Both the position numbers and the translations under genes were made by a program. Source: Pseudopyrenochaeta lycopersici (lineage: Eukaryota > Ascomycota > Dothideomycetes > Pleosporales > Pseudopyrenochaetaceae). Taken from it: a stretch of 64,000 nt of DNA. Where the stretch lies: positions 186,001 through 250,000 of the forward strand of contig NHZP01000037.1 of the NCBI GenBank assembly GCA_003313425.1, read 5' to 3'. The notes below the pieces were generated by a model that was not told the origin of the DNA, did not search any database, and saw nothing but the letters and a program-made list of their open reading frames with translations. Below, piece after piece: positions 29,563 to 40,843 of this stretch (its first letter is position 1; every line of letters starts with the position of its first letter).

Positions 29563-30933
29563 GGTCGTTGATGACGCAGTTGTGGTAGCCAAGTCGACGC
29601 TGACGTTTGGGCAGATAACGGATGGAGGAGCAATCGAGGTCGACAGGAGGAAGTTGCCGTATGCCCAGGATAACTTCAGCAGCGGCGAGCAGAATGTAAA
29701 TGTGTGATTAAATCCTTGCCGCCGGGACACTCCAATACAGCGAATGAAGAGCGCGGAGTGGCAGTGAGATCGCTTGATAGAACAGGGCGCAGACAGCGCT
29801 GGGCTTCCGCGCTTAAAGAGCACTTACTAATGCAACCTTCAGTCCAGCAAAACACCGGGCCGCCGAAAACCAATGCCCAAAACTCGAGCCAATACTGTAT
29901 GTGTTCGCAGCTTTCTTCTGGTGCAGGTGAATAACCGACAGAAACAGTTGCTTGTACCTCACGGCGCTAGGTATCGGGGTGCCAAGACCCGCCCGCATGC
30001 AGGTCGAGTCACGATACCAGCGGGTGGCGCCCTGTCAGGGAACTACGTCCGTGGGTTGCACTGATCACGCCGACAGGGGCAATGAGCTCTCACCTACACG
30101 CAGGATGCGCTAAGTACGGCGCAGTACCACGTCGGCAAGGGTCGGGCGTCGCGCTAGAACATTCGTCCCCGTTCGTCGAAATACTGTACTGTTGTCAGAA
30201 TTTGGTGAATCTCTTTGGTCAAAAGCATGGATGAGAATTGATTTTTTTTCATTGTTGGTCCTGTTCTCTCTCCCTTTTAAACACAGACCTGATACGTAGG
30301 TGATACCGTCCACGATGCAGTATTCGTATACTGCAGTTTTTATGCCTCTTATCTGACAACTGTATTCCTCTGCCAGCGATGTACAACACCTGGAAACCCA
30401 GTTGGGATGCCATCGTTTGCTATTTACCTCATCACGTCATGCGAGTCTCGGCAAGATGTTGCTAGCACATCTCACCGGAATCTATCAGCAACTGTAACAC
30501 TTGCAATTCTCTTGAGCGCCAGACAAAACGTGGGGAAGGGAGGATCAGCAAGCGAGACAGGTAAGAGGCACAGCAAGCGAGGAACAGCCGGCGATTATTG
30601 CCGCATAGGGCGCGGAAACCTTTGAATGGACGACTGTACGACGCAACGCCCACGTTGATAGGGGGTGCTGCGTAAGTACTTGTACGTCCGCTAGGGGCCG
30701 GGCACCGCGCCAAAAATCACGCTGGCACATTGAGCGACTGGAAAACAACAACGGCAGCATCGAAACGACTGGGCGCAACACGGGAAACCCGAACTGATGC
30801 ACGAAAGGAGACATGGACATTGCTACTGTGTCAAGATGGGCGATGAGGGCAGTGGTCATGTGACCGATGCACATGACTAACTAGCGCCGCTACTTAATCT
30901 TAGATCCCACCTTGATAATACATACTACAACTA
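29563..30933. other. Intergenic stretch with degenerate dispersed repeat
   Basis: No supported gene. Positions ~30525-30604 are the second copy of the repeat at ~8462-8540, and 30725-30830 match ~8845-8915 loosely. The two copies are diverged and carry different insertions. Confidence 0.5.
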
Positions 30934-31110
30934 GGGAGCGTACAATGGAGTCTGCAAAGAACGACTGCTGCAGAGGATGAAAGCGCGAGGCATACCACAG
31001 AAGCTGCTGCGGTGGATAGAGGGTTTCTGCTCAGGGCGCACCGCATCTATCCAGGTTAACGGGCAGGCCTCTGAGGCGCGAGAGCTACCGCAGGCAGGTC
31101 TGCCGCAAGG
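30934..31110 (+). pseudogene. LINE reverse-transcriptase fragment (upstream part)
   Basis: The plus-strand frame reads GAYNGVCKERLLQRMKARGI, then LLRWIEGFCSGRTASI and AGLPQG, the stretch before the FVDD box of fungal LINE (Tad-like) reverse transcriptases. It is cut at 31110 by the copia LTR, after CAAGG. The part that should follow (QGSPLSP...) is found in opposite orientation at 34424-34993. Confidence 0.75.
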
Positions 31111-31398
31111 AGTTGAAAATGTGATTCTTCAAGTGTATAGATTGACCTATAGTCTTCTGAGTACTTATATACACGTGGGCTGTATCCGCCTACGAAGGCA
31201 GACAAGCCACAGACTCATCGTGGCGTATTAGTTGTTTTGAAACAGCATGTGACAAGGTGACGTGGATGCCTTATAGGCAAGCAAGCCACAATGGAGCTTG
31301 TGGCGGGTCTGCCTATTCAGGCAGACCAAGCCTACAAGTATATAAGTACCTACAAGGTCATATAGTAATAAACACGCTTGAAGAAACACATTTCAACT
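31111..31398 (-). repeat. LTR of copia Y (288 bp) with inverted ends
   Basis: The ends are AGTTGAAAATGTGATTCTTC on the left and, reversed, AGTTGAAATGTGTTTCTTCA on the right, giving an imperfect ~20-bp inverted repeat. Inside, GTGTATATAAGTAC (minus strand) is TATA-like. It lies directly downstream of the broken copia Y coding region in the same orientation and abuts the LINE at CAAGG. Confidence 0.65.
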
Positions 31399-33270
31399 GT
31401 ATTTGCCTATAGGCATATACGCCACCTCGTCACATGCAACTCTCCCACTAACTGCGGGTGACGAGTCCAGCACAGGAGCTCTTGTCCATCCCAAGTCCGT
31501 TTACCAGATTCTCATGAGCGTCCCTGGGGAGCGGCTTCGTGAGGAGATCAGCCAGATTGTCCTTGGTGCTAACCCTTTGGGTATTGATTCTCCCACTAAG
31601 CGTCATTTCTCGCAGAAAATGACATTTCAGTTCAATGTGCTTTGTGCGGTCATGTAACTCAGGATTGCGAGTCAGCTTGAGTGCAGCATTGTTATCAATC
31701 AGAAGCGGAGTTGATGTGGCTTCCAGTCCTTTGATGCGAAGGTCTTGATCATGTTTTGGATCCAGATGATCTCCTGAGTGGCCTTATATCCGGCTACGTA
31801 TTCAGCCAGGTCGACATTGCCACGGTCCTTTGTCTTCGAGATGACCACGACACAGGACTTCCCGCTAGTTTGACCACATAGCCTGTTGTAGACCTTCGGG
31901 CGTCTGGGCACCCAGCCCAGTCTGCATCGACATAAGCATGCAGTTCTCGGTCTGGACAGCCCCTCTTGAAATGAAGGCCAAGATTGGGCGTGTATTTCAG
32001 GTAAGCATAGATATCATCAACTGCTTTCATGTGCTCTTCAGTCGGATCTGCACAGAACCGGGAAACGACTCCCACTGCTTCGGCAATATCTGGACGGGTG
32101 ACCACTATTGCATAATTGAGGGCTCCAACCTTGGATTGATATCGTCGCTGAAATTCAAGAGGCTGGGGTTGACCATTATTCTTGGTCAATTTCAGGTTTG
32201 TTCTCATGGGCGTCTTTCGTGGATGGATGCCCTGCAGTCCATATCGTTCGAGAATCTGTTGGATGTATGATTCTTGATGTAGATGGACGTCGCCGTTCGG
32301 TTTTTGATGCACATGCATCCCCAAGTAATAGGCGCAAAGACCAAGATCCGTCATGTTGAAACGTGAAGCCAATTGTTCCTTCATGGCTATGATTCGATCC
32401 TCGTTTATGCCGAAGATGTTGATATCGTCGACATAGACTTCCATGATGAGGTTTCTATCATCTTGAATGAACACGGATGGACCGAAGTTCGAGACTCTCC
32501 AACCATTCTCTTCGAGGAAAGCCCTGAGTTTGAAGTACCACTGTCTCGGTGCCTGCTTTAGTCCGTACAAGGACTTGCACAATTTAAGAACGTGATTGCT
32601 TGCTTCAGGATAGTCTTCCGGTGGTTCGACGAAGATTTCGTGTTCAAGGTCACCATTGAGAAATGCTGTCTTGATGTCCATTTGGTGGCACTTCCAGCCA
32701 TAGCGAGCTTGAAGTGCAAAGATTATTCGGTAAGATGCTGACTTAACGACAGAGGCGTACATCGAAATCAAGGCCGTATATCTGTGAGAAGCCTCGGACG
32801 ACAAATCTTGCCTTGTGTCGAGCAACTTCTCCATCTGAGCCAAGTTTCCGCTTGAAGACCCACCGACCGGTGAGTACTTTGCGGTTCGTTGGTCGATCCA
32901 CCACTTCCCATGTCTTGTTTTCTAGCAAGCTGTTGTACTCTTCTTGCATGGCTTGCTCCCACTGATTCCATTCAGTGGAGGCCAAGGCAGTCTTCCTGTT
33001 GTGTGGTTCAGGACCAAGTGAGTTGGCCGAGACTGACATCATACAGATGGTTGGCATGCTGGCTTCCTCCATGGTGATCTCCCCCTTGTCGGCCGTTTCC
33101 CGAAGGGAGACGGGCGACGAAAACGTGGAGGTTGTTGAGCTACTGTGGAGACGCAAAGGCGACAGAGAATGATTTCCTTTCTTGAGGCAGGATGCAATGA
33201 CGAGATTGGCTTGTGGCTCCAATAGCGCAGGGTCGATGAGCATTTCGCTATCCTCGATTTCGAGATCTTC
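31399..33270 (-). pseudogene. Copia element Y, Pol remnant with frameshifts
   Basis: Minus strand: the start of the reverse transcriptase (EWNQWEQAMQEEYNSLLENK, ARFVVRGFSQIYGLDFD), a frame break near 32755 (five bases short at the GLDFD/YASVV join), the RT core with MDIKTAFLNGDLEHEIFVE and YVDDINIFG, and RNase H (YVDADWAGCPDARRSTTGYV). A second frame break near 31810 is followed by the C-terminus in another frame. Integrase, protease and gag are missing. At ~33270 the frame passes into a different copia. Confidence 0.8.
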
Positions 33271-33990
33271 ATATTGCCTGATTTCCATGTTAAAGTAGGC
33301 TGCAATGGCCATTAAGGCTCGAAACACGCGGATAGCTAGCGTAGCAGCGTACGTCTCTTCGGCTGTGGTTTGAAGATCGCCTCGTACGCAAATTCTAGCC
33401 TTGTATTTGATCAGGTATCCTTCACTGTCCAGCTTGTATTTAAACACCCAGAGCAGTGGCAGAACCTCGTTATCATGAGCATTGAAATGTTCCCATGCAA
33501 TTGTCTTGTAGGTGTTTTTGCGCTTGATATCAGATATCTCACGCTGCATGGCTGTAATAAAGCCTTGTTTGTGAGGGGCTGGAAGCTTCATCACGTCTTG
33601 GTAGAGTCGAGGCTCAGGAGGTAGATTGGTGTGATGGAATTGTGTCAAAGGTTGACCAGTATTTGTTAACAAAGAAGCTGCTGCTTTTGCGAGAAGGCTT
33701 CCGTGATCTAGCTGATCCGTCAGGAAGGATATGCGATTGGCGTAGACTACTGTCGATGAGCTCGCGGTTCTGTGCAGAGTTTGAGTCGTTCAAGTCGATT
33801 GAGTCGCGTCTTTTCCGCTTTCTTGATGCTTGAGCAGATTGTTGAATGTCTGGTGTAGGGCTGCGATCAGGCGTAGCTGACGAGGCTTGATCAAAGTGAT
33901 TTGATTGAGTATCTAGATGAATATCTAGATATGGAGAGGTTGAAGTAGCTGAAGTCGGTAGAAAAGGTAGTCGGCTACGTCGTTTCGTTG
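33271..33990 (-). pseudogene. Copia element X, reverse-transcriptase N-terminal remnant
   Basis: Minus strand: a polar linker (about 33990-33680), then FITAMQREISDIKRKNTY, LPLLWVFKYKLDSEGYLIKY and ARICVRGDLQTTAEETYAAT, ending at MEIRQY. At that point the family normally continues into D-x-NAF. It is closer in sequence to the copia at 60-63 kb than to Y. The frame breaks once near 33670. It is fused to Y at ~33270 without a stop, so one 309-codon frame spans two elements. Confidence 0.75.
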
Positions 33991-34423
33991 ATCAGAATGA
34001 ATGCGAGGGATTTCATAAAGAGGGAGTGTAATTATAAGTTACCTGATAATGTCACCCACTACGAAGCGAGACACACAGGGTAGCAGCACAGTTTTACAAT
34101 CAAAACTTAACTCCCGCGCGAAAGTTTTAATCTAACATCCTATTGAAGCAAGTGATGAAGACGCTATTGCCACCGCACGACTGGGCCAGAGACACGCACG
34201 CACACTGCAAGGATATTATTATGATGTACTGTAACCACCAGCTTCTTGCGTGGTGTTGAGTAACTGGCTTTTTTCGATTGAGTGCATTGCTTTGAGTAAC
34301 ACCTCGTAATGCTCCGTTTGAACCTTATCCTAATGTAGAAATTTCTTAACGTTCTTTGCCGCAGACCTCGGCGGCCTCAGGGCAATCGCACGTTCTCTAG
34401 CTCAATGGCTCAACAACGATTTT
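33991..34423. other. Intergenic stretch
   Basis: No gene recognised; probably transposon-derived filler between copia X and the LINE fragment. Confidence 0.4.
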
Positions 34424-34993
34424 TCATCGAACAATCGCTTGTGCTCCTACTCTTTGCACTCTGTTGATGGACCCTACAACCTTGTCTTTAAAGGCGTGCA
34501 TCCACACATTCGACGAGTAGTCTACTGTCAGCGCGACTGTCGCGGTGAACAATTGACGTGCCACTGTAGGCGAGAGTCCTCGCAGCTTCCTAAGCTCCAA
34601 TGCTGCTTCTAGCCCCTTTGCGGCTGCTCGTGCGATGTGCTTGTGGTACTTAAGCTTAGCGTCCATGAGCACACCAAGTATCTTGACATGGTCCTTGGCG
34701 TCACGCTCTGCCCTTTGATAACAAAGGGTTGCGAGTCTCTTGTATGCTTTACGTGTGAAGTGAATGACGGCCGTCTTTTCCGCTTCGAAAGTCGCACCGC
34801 TTCTCCGCTCCCATTCCAGCGCATCGCTGATGATGGCCTCGATCCCCTCCCTGTTGCTTTGCGCCGTGGGCCCTGTGACCCACGCAGTGAAGTCATCAAC
34901 GAAAGCGATCGCGCCTCCGTACGTGTCGATGCGATGTTGCACCAGATCGGCATTGAAGAAGAGGAACAGAATCGGAGACAGCGGCGACCCTTG
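34424..34993 (-). pseudogene. LINE reverse-transcriptase fragment (downstream part)
   Basis: The minus-strand frame starts right after a copia Y LTR end with CAAGG and reads QGSPLSPILFLFFNADL, then AFVDDFTAW (the RT catalytic FxDD), KTAVIHFTRK, LGVLMD and VNRVQR-like motifs typical of Tad-type LINE elements. It continues the segment at 30934-31110 but lies in the opposite orientation and 3.3 kb away. It is truncated at both ends. Confidence 0.8.
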
Positions 34994-35075
34994 AGTTGAA
35001 AATGCGATTCTTCACTTTCATGTGCTCTTCAGTCGGATCTGCACAGAACCTGGAAACGACTCCCTCGAAGTCCTC
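34994..35075 (-). repeat. Copia Y LTR end joined to Y internal sequence
   Basis: 34994-35015 repeats the LTR terminus (AGTTGAAAATGCGATTCTTC). Then 35016-35062 repeats Y internal DNA from 32025-32072 (shared TTTCATGTGCTCTTCAGTCG...). The sequence normally between the two is missing, so this is a deleted copy. Confidence 0.7.
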
Positions 35076-35957
35076 ATATTGGCAATGCCATTCGTTCCTC
35101 GAATGGTGAATTCTAGAACGGGAACTTCTTGACCGAAAGTGAAGTGCAGGTGCTTCTGCGCATCATTCAGAATACCTGTTTTGTTGCGTGCACTTTACGT
35201 ACGTATGGAACGACGGTTGGAGGACATGGGCCCTTAGAGAGGCTCTTATTGGCGAGAGGCGACGCAGAAAGCGAGGTAATATCCTACCATCAGCAGCAGC
35301 TCAATCTTTCTCCAATCGCTAGCGCTGAGTACAGAGGGGTTACTGCTGCTTGAGGATGGCCGGCCGGTTCTTCGTGTTGCAGTACTAAGCTTTTTGAATA
35401 TAACGTTAGGATCAAAAGGTGCGAGCCCTGTACCCTGAAAAGCCTCCAGAATTGTTGTTTTGGTGAACGCTGAGTGCTAAGCTAGAATAACTCGAATTTC
35501 TTGCTCTGTTGCTAACCGTTTCTCTTGTTCCAGGCGTGTCTGTTGCACGGCGAAAAGTGAAGATCGTGCTACTCCCCGGAGCTATCTCATCTTCCATAGC
35601 TGATGCACCCGCCAATTACGACCATAAATAAATACCGATTCGGTTCTAGTCTCATGGTTCTGTTCCAGTCCCATGATACAGCTGTGGCCACAACCGGTTT
35701 CCGGATGTTGCTTTCTCTTTGTTCTCAGCGCACAGCCCACTAATAAGGATCACCGAGTCTTGTTTGTGCGTTGCAGAAAGAGTCACTGCATACCATGATC
35801 GGCTGCACCCATAAACCGCTTTACAATTTGTGGTTACCTATAACTGCTTTTACTAAGAAGATCGCCACTCGACATACTGGCCTTGTACCATGTGGTGGAA
35901 GGTTCGGCGAGCCTATCACTATTGAAAGCCGTGTTCTAATAAAGCCGATCACATCAA
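35076..35957. other. Intergenic stretch
   Basis: No gene or repeat recognised between the transposon cluster and the 3' end of the POT transporter gene. Confidence 0.45.
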
Positions 35958-38053
35958 TCATTTCCGCCGCGAGCTCATTCGGGGTATCGTAGGTGCCTGG
36001 CTTGGGACTTGACTTCGTGGCTGGGTGGCGCTGGATGCGTGCGAACTAATTGTACTGGGAATTTCGATGCGGCCGCCCGTTTCAATAGGCCCTATAATCG
36101 GTGCTGTCTCTGACACTCGGTTCGCTGAGTAGTCGAAGCCACAATTCTCTAGATTGACTGTGGCATTGCTTAGTGTCTCGTTCTCCATAAACGCTTGCTG
36201 CTTATTGTACTTCTGAAACACAAGCCAAAAGACAGCTGTCACGGCGGCCATTCCGCCTGTCAGTGAAGCATAAAAGATGACAAGATAAGGATCGTGCGCA
36301 ATAGGGGTTAATGCCAGTGCGCCAGCCGAGCCTACACCACCGGCGAGCAGACCAACCGCCTGCACGATGACTTTCATAGTCTTGGGTGAGTGGTCGTATG
36401 CGTACTCTAGTGCAGTTACATACGCGAAGATTTCCCCAGTCGAGATTAGGAAATAGAGAGGCGCCTGGACCCAAACATTGACTTGGTTGGGGCCGCAATG
36501 ACCTGGCTGGTTGTAACAAGGCGGGGCATTGTATATTACCTGTTGTACAATGGTAGCGTACAGCATGGAGAGCGTGACGAAGCCGAACCCGATGGCAATG
36601 CGCGTTATTGGCATAAGATAAATGCGTCGGCGATGAAGAAAAGGGTAGAGAACTTCCTGGATAAGGGGCCCAAGGATGATGCAACCAACCTGGTTCATTG
36701 CAGGCAGGAGGTCGTTGGGCGTGCCGTTGGTCTCCATTTGGCCAGCTTGAGAGATCAAATTATTCTGCATTTGGTCGAAGCAAATATAGAACATGATGAA
36801 AGCGATGCTGGACGATGATTTAGTACGCGATGATCGGCGGGGGCCAGGTGATCTTACAGAACTCGACAAGCTCGAAGACCCCGCGTTAGTTCGTCGACAA
36901 GCTGGCCGCTCCACGAAACGGTCTTGTGACGGTGCTCAAGCTGGTACTCGGGGCCTGCATGTGCCATTTTGAAGCCGTTTCTACAGGCGCAGGTAATGAT
37001 CTTGGCTGCTTCGGGGAGAGCATTACCTCCGTGAGGAACCTTGACTACGAAACATAAGTACGGCGATCCAAAGTACGAGTATATGAGGCAGCCGTACCAT
37101 ACCAACGCTTGCCAATGATAAGCATCAACGTTGCTATAACCATGAAGCCCAGCGTAAGCCCGTATGCTGCTGTGAAGCCGAAGTGCATCTCTATGTACGC
37201 AGTCGCAAACCAGGACAGCGAGCCCACATTACCGATCCTAGTAAACCGTTCAACAGTTTAGTAACGTGTAGTGAATAGGTTCGAGCTTACCAGTAGTAGA
37301 GGTTGTAAATGTATTGCAAGGTTAGCTGATAGTCTGTGATGACCTTTTCTCCAGTTTTGAGCGTTTTGATCCGAGGCGTTGTTTCCGTGTGTTGATCGGC
37401 AATGAAAGGTATGGTGGTGGCACGGAAACCCCCTCCCCCTAGACCGATCAAGATCATAGCAAGAACAAGTGCAGGAAGACCCCATCCCTTCTCAAGGCTG
37501 CTCGGTATAGAACCCATGGTCAGGACCATACAACCGAGGCAATATAGCACAACGCTGATGACAAGGGTTGCGTATCGACCGAGATGGCTATCTGCCATGA
37601 CAGCGAAGACGGTTGGCGTAGTATAGTAAAAGATGTAGAAGGCGCAGTACATACGTGTTGCGTTTGCTTGACCAAGACCGAGGGCTCCAGGCGTTTGTCC
37701 ACCATCGCGACGTAGCGGATGTTCCATGTAGTTTTCTAAGCGACGAGAAGTCAGCAACATGTTCCCGCTTAGGCCCGAAACAGCGTGAGCAAAAACGTGA
37801 CGTACGCCATGGCGCGGTCAATCCCCAGAACGCTGCTCTTTCCCAGAATCCTATGGCTGCCACAATCCACAATCGCCACGGCATGTTGTCTCTTATGCGC
37901 CGCAAATCGCTGGTCCTGCTCAGAAGGTTCAATGCTCGGTCTTCAATGTCACTACCACTTGTGTTAGCCTCAACATCAACGGCCGGGGATGGAACTTAAG
38001 ATGTACCTGTTCTTCGGTCCTATTGGCGTTAGTGTGTCGCGGCTGCCTTCCAT
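35958..38053 (-). CDS. Proton-coupled oligopeptide transporter (POT/PTR2 family)
   Basis: Six exons on the minus strand: 38053-38007, 37957-37806, 37735-37291, 37237-37098, 37044-36858 and 36807-35958. The five introns are 49-70 bp with GT-AG ends and the joins are all in phase, giving 606 residues. It imports di- and tripeptides with protons at the plasma membrane. Visible family features are ERAAFWGLTAPWQNYMEH, the DSHLGRY loop, the signature region YYWIGNVGSLSW...E, RACRVLIAFIMFYICFDQM and LISTGEIFAYVTALEYAY near the C-terminal half. There are about 12 hydrophobic segments, a long cytoplasmic loop in the middle and a polar Ser-rich tail. The length fits fungal PTR2 proteins. No disabling change was found, so this is probably a working host gene. 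Confidence 0.88.
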
Positions 38054-38960
38054 TATGACTACAGGAAGTATAGTCTGCCCGCCGAATATAAGTTGAAGCA
38101 CAGTTTAATACTAGAATGAGCACGGTAAAAGTGATTGAGAAAGTGAAGATTAAGGTACGACTGAGACTTGCTTTCTCCCTTCCACAGCGTAAGGCAAAGC
38201 AAGAAGCCTGCCCTTGATATGGACGAACAAAGCTTGCCAACGTGATTTTTAGCACCTCCTTCCAATAGATTGCGTGCGTGTGGCAGGGTTCTGCTATTTT
38301 ACTGCCAGTGCGAAGCAGATAACAACTATGTGGGTATCTAAGAAAGGCTTGGTTGTCCAGAATGAGCGTGTTGCATGTGGGTGGATCTTTGCAGTGCTTA
38401 CCACAGCCCATTGCAGACAAATGATGTTCATCGTGGAACTAGGTTTCCAGCATTCTGCGCCGCAGTCGACTATGGTTGCATTAGTCACTTCGGCGGAGAT
38501 GGCAACCGGATTACTGTTATTAAGGATAGTCCTCATGTCAGTCGTGTGTTCTCTACAGTTTTGGGGCGCAACGAAAACATCTGATCGGGATATCATCGCG
38601 CCCCGCAGTCTTCTCGCTGCGAAATGCCGTATCTCAAACTCAATTCTTAATGTTCGCCAAATTCATCCAGAATCGAGAGATGCCTGAAAAAAGCGGGGAA
38701 GCGAGGGAAAGGAGGACGTCCCAGCCTTGTTGGCGGATGAGGTACACGATATATCGAACAGGCAACCCATTCCGTTCTCCACTCGTTTTTAGGACTTGTT
38801 GTTGAATTCCGTGTCCTCAGGTGGACTGGAAAAGCGGGGCTGTTTAACATTTAATTGTTGCCCTGGTGAAGGTTGAAAGACGGATACGGAGGTGACTGGG
38901 AGTGGTAACCGCCAATATGCGAATACGCCACACCATAGAGTTCATCCTTGCAAGAGCCGA
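38054..38960. other. Intergenic stretch, POT promoter side
   Basis: Upstream region of the POT gene. Overlapping short frames at 38274-38687 on both strands have no family features and are not called. Confidence 0.45.
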
Positions 38961-39023
38961 ACTAAACCTAATCTGTGAATTAAGAGCACACATCGCGCTC
39001 TTAATTCACAGATTAGGTTTAGT
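38961..39023. repeat. Perfect 27-bp inverted repeat with 9-base loop
   Basis: Left arm 38961-38987 (starts ACTAAACCTAATCTGTGAAT), loop 38988-38996, right arm 38997-39023 as the exact reverse complement. No mismatch was seen. It could be the ends of a small hairpin element or a palindrome formed during repair. It lies 200 bp from solo LTR D. Confidence 0.9.
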
Positions 39024-39223
39024 CCTCGTGACGACCGCTAAAAAGATCCGAATAAGCGCCACGCACAAAGGCAAGACGGCAAACGAGTGTCGTCTAGCTG
39101 TCGCTAAAACAAGCCATATGGCCTCACTAAACCCCACATCAATAGCGTTAGGGGATATGTTCCGGTAAATGGCCAAGCTTTCAATGCCACTGTCAAGTTA
39201 TTCCGGGATAACGACGTCCACGG

Positions 39224-39467
39224 TATTGTTATGAGTACTCGGATAATACGTGGCATATGTGATGCAATTCTCAATAGACTTGCAATTATCTCTATTTTGA
39301 GTTGTCTCTTTTTCTTCTACAGAGCACAACCTAGTCTTTATATCTGCGGTCTCAACTTCAGCTCTTCGGACTGGCCGACGGTCAATCCGATATTCTCGGT
39401 CTCACCGAAAGTCTATTATTTCGGTTTCTCCGATCAGATATCACCGTACTTTCTAGACCTGTCAACA
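39224..39467 (-). repeat. Solo LTR, copy D
   Basis: Minus-strand copy of the ~243-bp LTR family (TGTTGACAGG...CATAACAATA). Its flanks, CACGG and CGATG, are not a target-site duplication, so one side has been replaced or the element was once part of a larger rearrangement. Confidence 0.78.
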
Positions 39468-39492
39468 CGATGGTCCTCATGGTATCATCTTA

Positions 39493-40841
39493 CAGTGACC
39501 CCGCAAAAGTTTCCGTTGCACAAGCGCGACGCGTTCCCTCACAACATCTCCTTCTCAACTTTCATGTATCATAACTATGCCACCACAACACCGAATTTTA
39601 CAAGAAATAGACCAAAATGTGCGCAGAGGTCCTAATTTAACTGTCCAGCAGCGGGATCAAATTATTGGGATGCTGCATGGTGGTTCTACAGTTGCTCAAG
39701 TTGCTAACGCGTATCGCCGAAGCGAAAGCGCCATACGCGACCTGAGGAAAAAATATCAACAAACAGGTACAACTGCAGATAAACCTCGCAGCGGTCGACC
39801 GCCTATACTATCCCTTCATCAAAAGAAGATTATCTATCGCAAAGCACGCGCGCAGCCAAAAATTAAGTACAAAGAGCTAGCTGAAGTGGCAGTGGTTGTG
39901 AATCCAGATGGCACCTCTTCGAAGCCACCCAGCAATGACACATTAGCACGATTCCTTAAAAGACAAGGCCTCACCAATCGACCTTGTAAAAAACGTCCTA
40001 AGCTTAATCGCTCGCGTGCGTTGAGGCGCCTCAAGTTCTGCAAGGAGTACTCTCAATTCCCGTGGCATCGGCGCACGGTCAAGTTCTCAGATGAGTGCCT
40101 AGTTCAGAAGGGCTCAGGGCAAAACCAGGAGTGGGTTTTTCGAAAACTAGATGAGAAATGGAAGGCAATAATGCTGCAAACCTATGGCTGCGGTAAAAAG
40201 GTTGCACAAATGGTATGGGGCTCAATATGGTTAGATGAACGCGGGCATGCTAGAAGAAGTCCTCTGGTCATAATGGAGCGTGATTTTGATGCAAAAAATC
40301 AAGGGTACTCCGCCAAAAGTTACACTAAGGCCTTGACTAAAGGACTTCTACCTTCTTGGCGTCGTTCTCAGCTTTTTATGCAGGATAACGCGCGCATACA
40401 CACAGCAGCTGCAACGCGTGAGTTCCTTCGCGAGCACTACATCACCACTATCAAATGGCCAGCATACTCACCTGATCTTAACCCAATTGAGCACCTCTGG
40501 TGGTACCTAAAGAAGCGTATGTATAAACTATATCCACAATATAATAATTACAGCCAAGCTATAGAAGAGTGGGATGGCTTTTGTAGTGCATTAAAAGAGT
40601 GCTGGCGGCGCATCCCAGCCAGGCTCATTAAGAGCCTCATCTTGAGTATGCGACGACGAATCGCTGCATGCACAAAGGCGCAAGGATGGCAAACTAGATA
40701 CTGACCATCTGAGCAACCTGTGACTCAAAAAATAATAATTATATAATGTTTTGGCTGAGATCCATGGTGTTGAAGTTTGGTGTACATGTGCTTGTGAGGG
40801 TGGCTCGTGCGTGCGCAACGGAAACTTTTGCGGGGTCACTG
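39493..40841 (+). mobile_element. Complete Tc1/mariner transposon with perfect TIRs
   Basis: A 1,349-bp element flanked by TA on both sides (39491-39492, 40842-40843). The ends are CAGTGACCCCGCAAAAGTTT... and its exact inverse, identical over at least 27 bp. The transposase frame inside is intact. Intact ends, target duplication and gene together indicate recent insertion. It sits beside a hAT remnant. Confidence 0.95.
39577..40704 (+). CDS. Tc1/mariner DD34E transposase, intact
   Basis: 375 residues, ATG 39577, single exon. The N-terminal paired-type helix-turn-helix region is QQRDQIIGMLHGGSTVAQVA and RSESAIRDLRKKY (residues ~24-60), followed by the GRPP hinge at 73-76 and a basic KKRPK segment. 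The DDE core has Asp172 (KFSDEC), Asp270 (FMQDNARIHTA) and Glu305 (SPDLNPIEHLWW), with 34 residues between the last two. All catalytic residues are present. The enzyme cuts and pastes its own element at TA sites in the nucleus. It is a distinct family from the mariner at 4234-5588: the TIRs differ and the proteins are only moderately similar. Confidence 0.93.
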   Translation: MPPQHRILQEIDQNVRRGPNLTVQQRDQIIGMLHGGSTVAQVANAYRRSESAIRDLRKKYQQTGTTADKPRSGRPPILSLHQKKIIYRKARAQPKIKYKELAEVAVVVNPDGTSSKPPSNDTLARFLKRQGLTNRPCKKRPKLNRSRALRRLKFCKEYSQFPWHRRTVKFSDECLVQKGSGQNQEWVFRKLDEKWKAIMLQTYGCGKKVAQMVWGSIWLDERGHARRSPLVIMERDFDAKNQGYSAKSYTKALTKGLLPSWRRSQLFMQDNARIHTAAATREFLREHYITTIKWPAYSPDLNPIEHLWWYLKKRMYKLYPQYNNYSQAIEEWDGFCSALKECWRRIPARLIKSLILSMRRRIAACTKAQGWQTRY

Positions 40842-40843
40842 TA

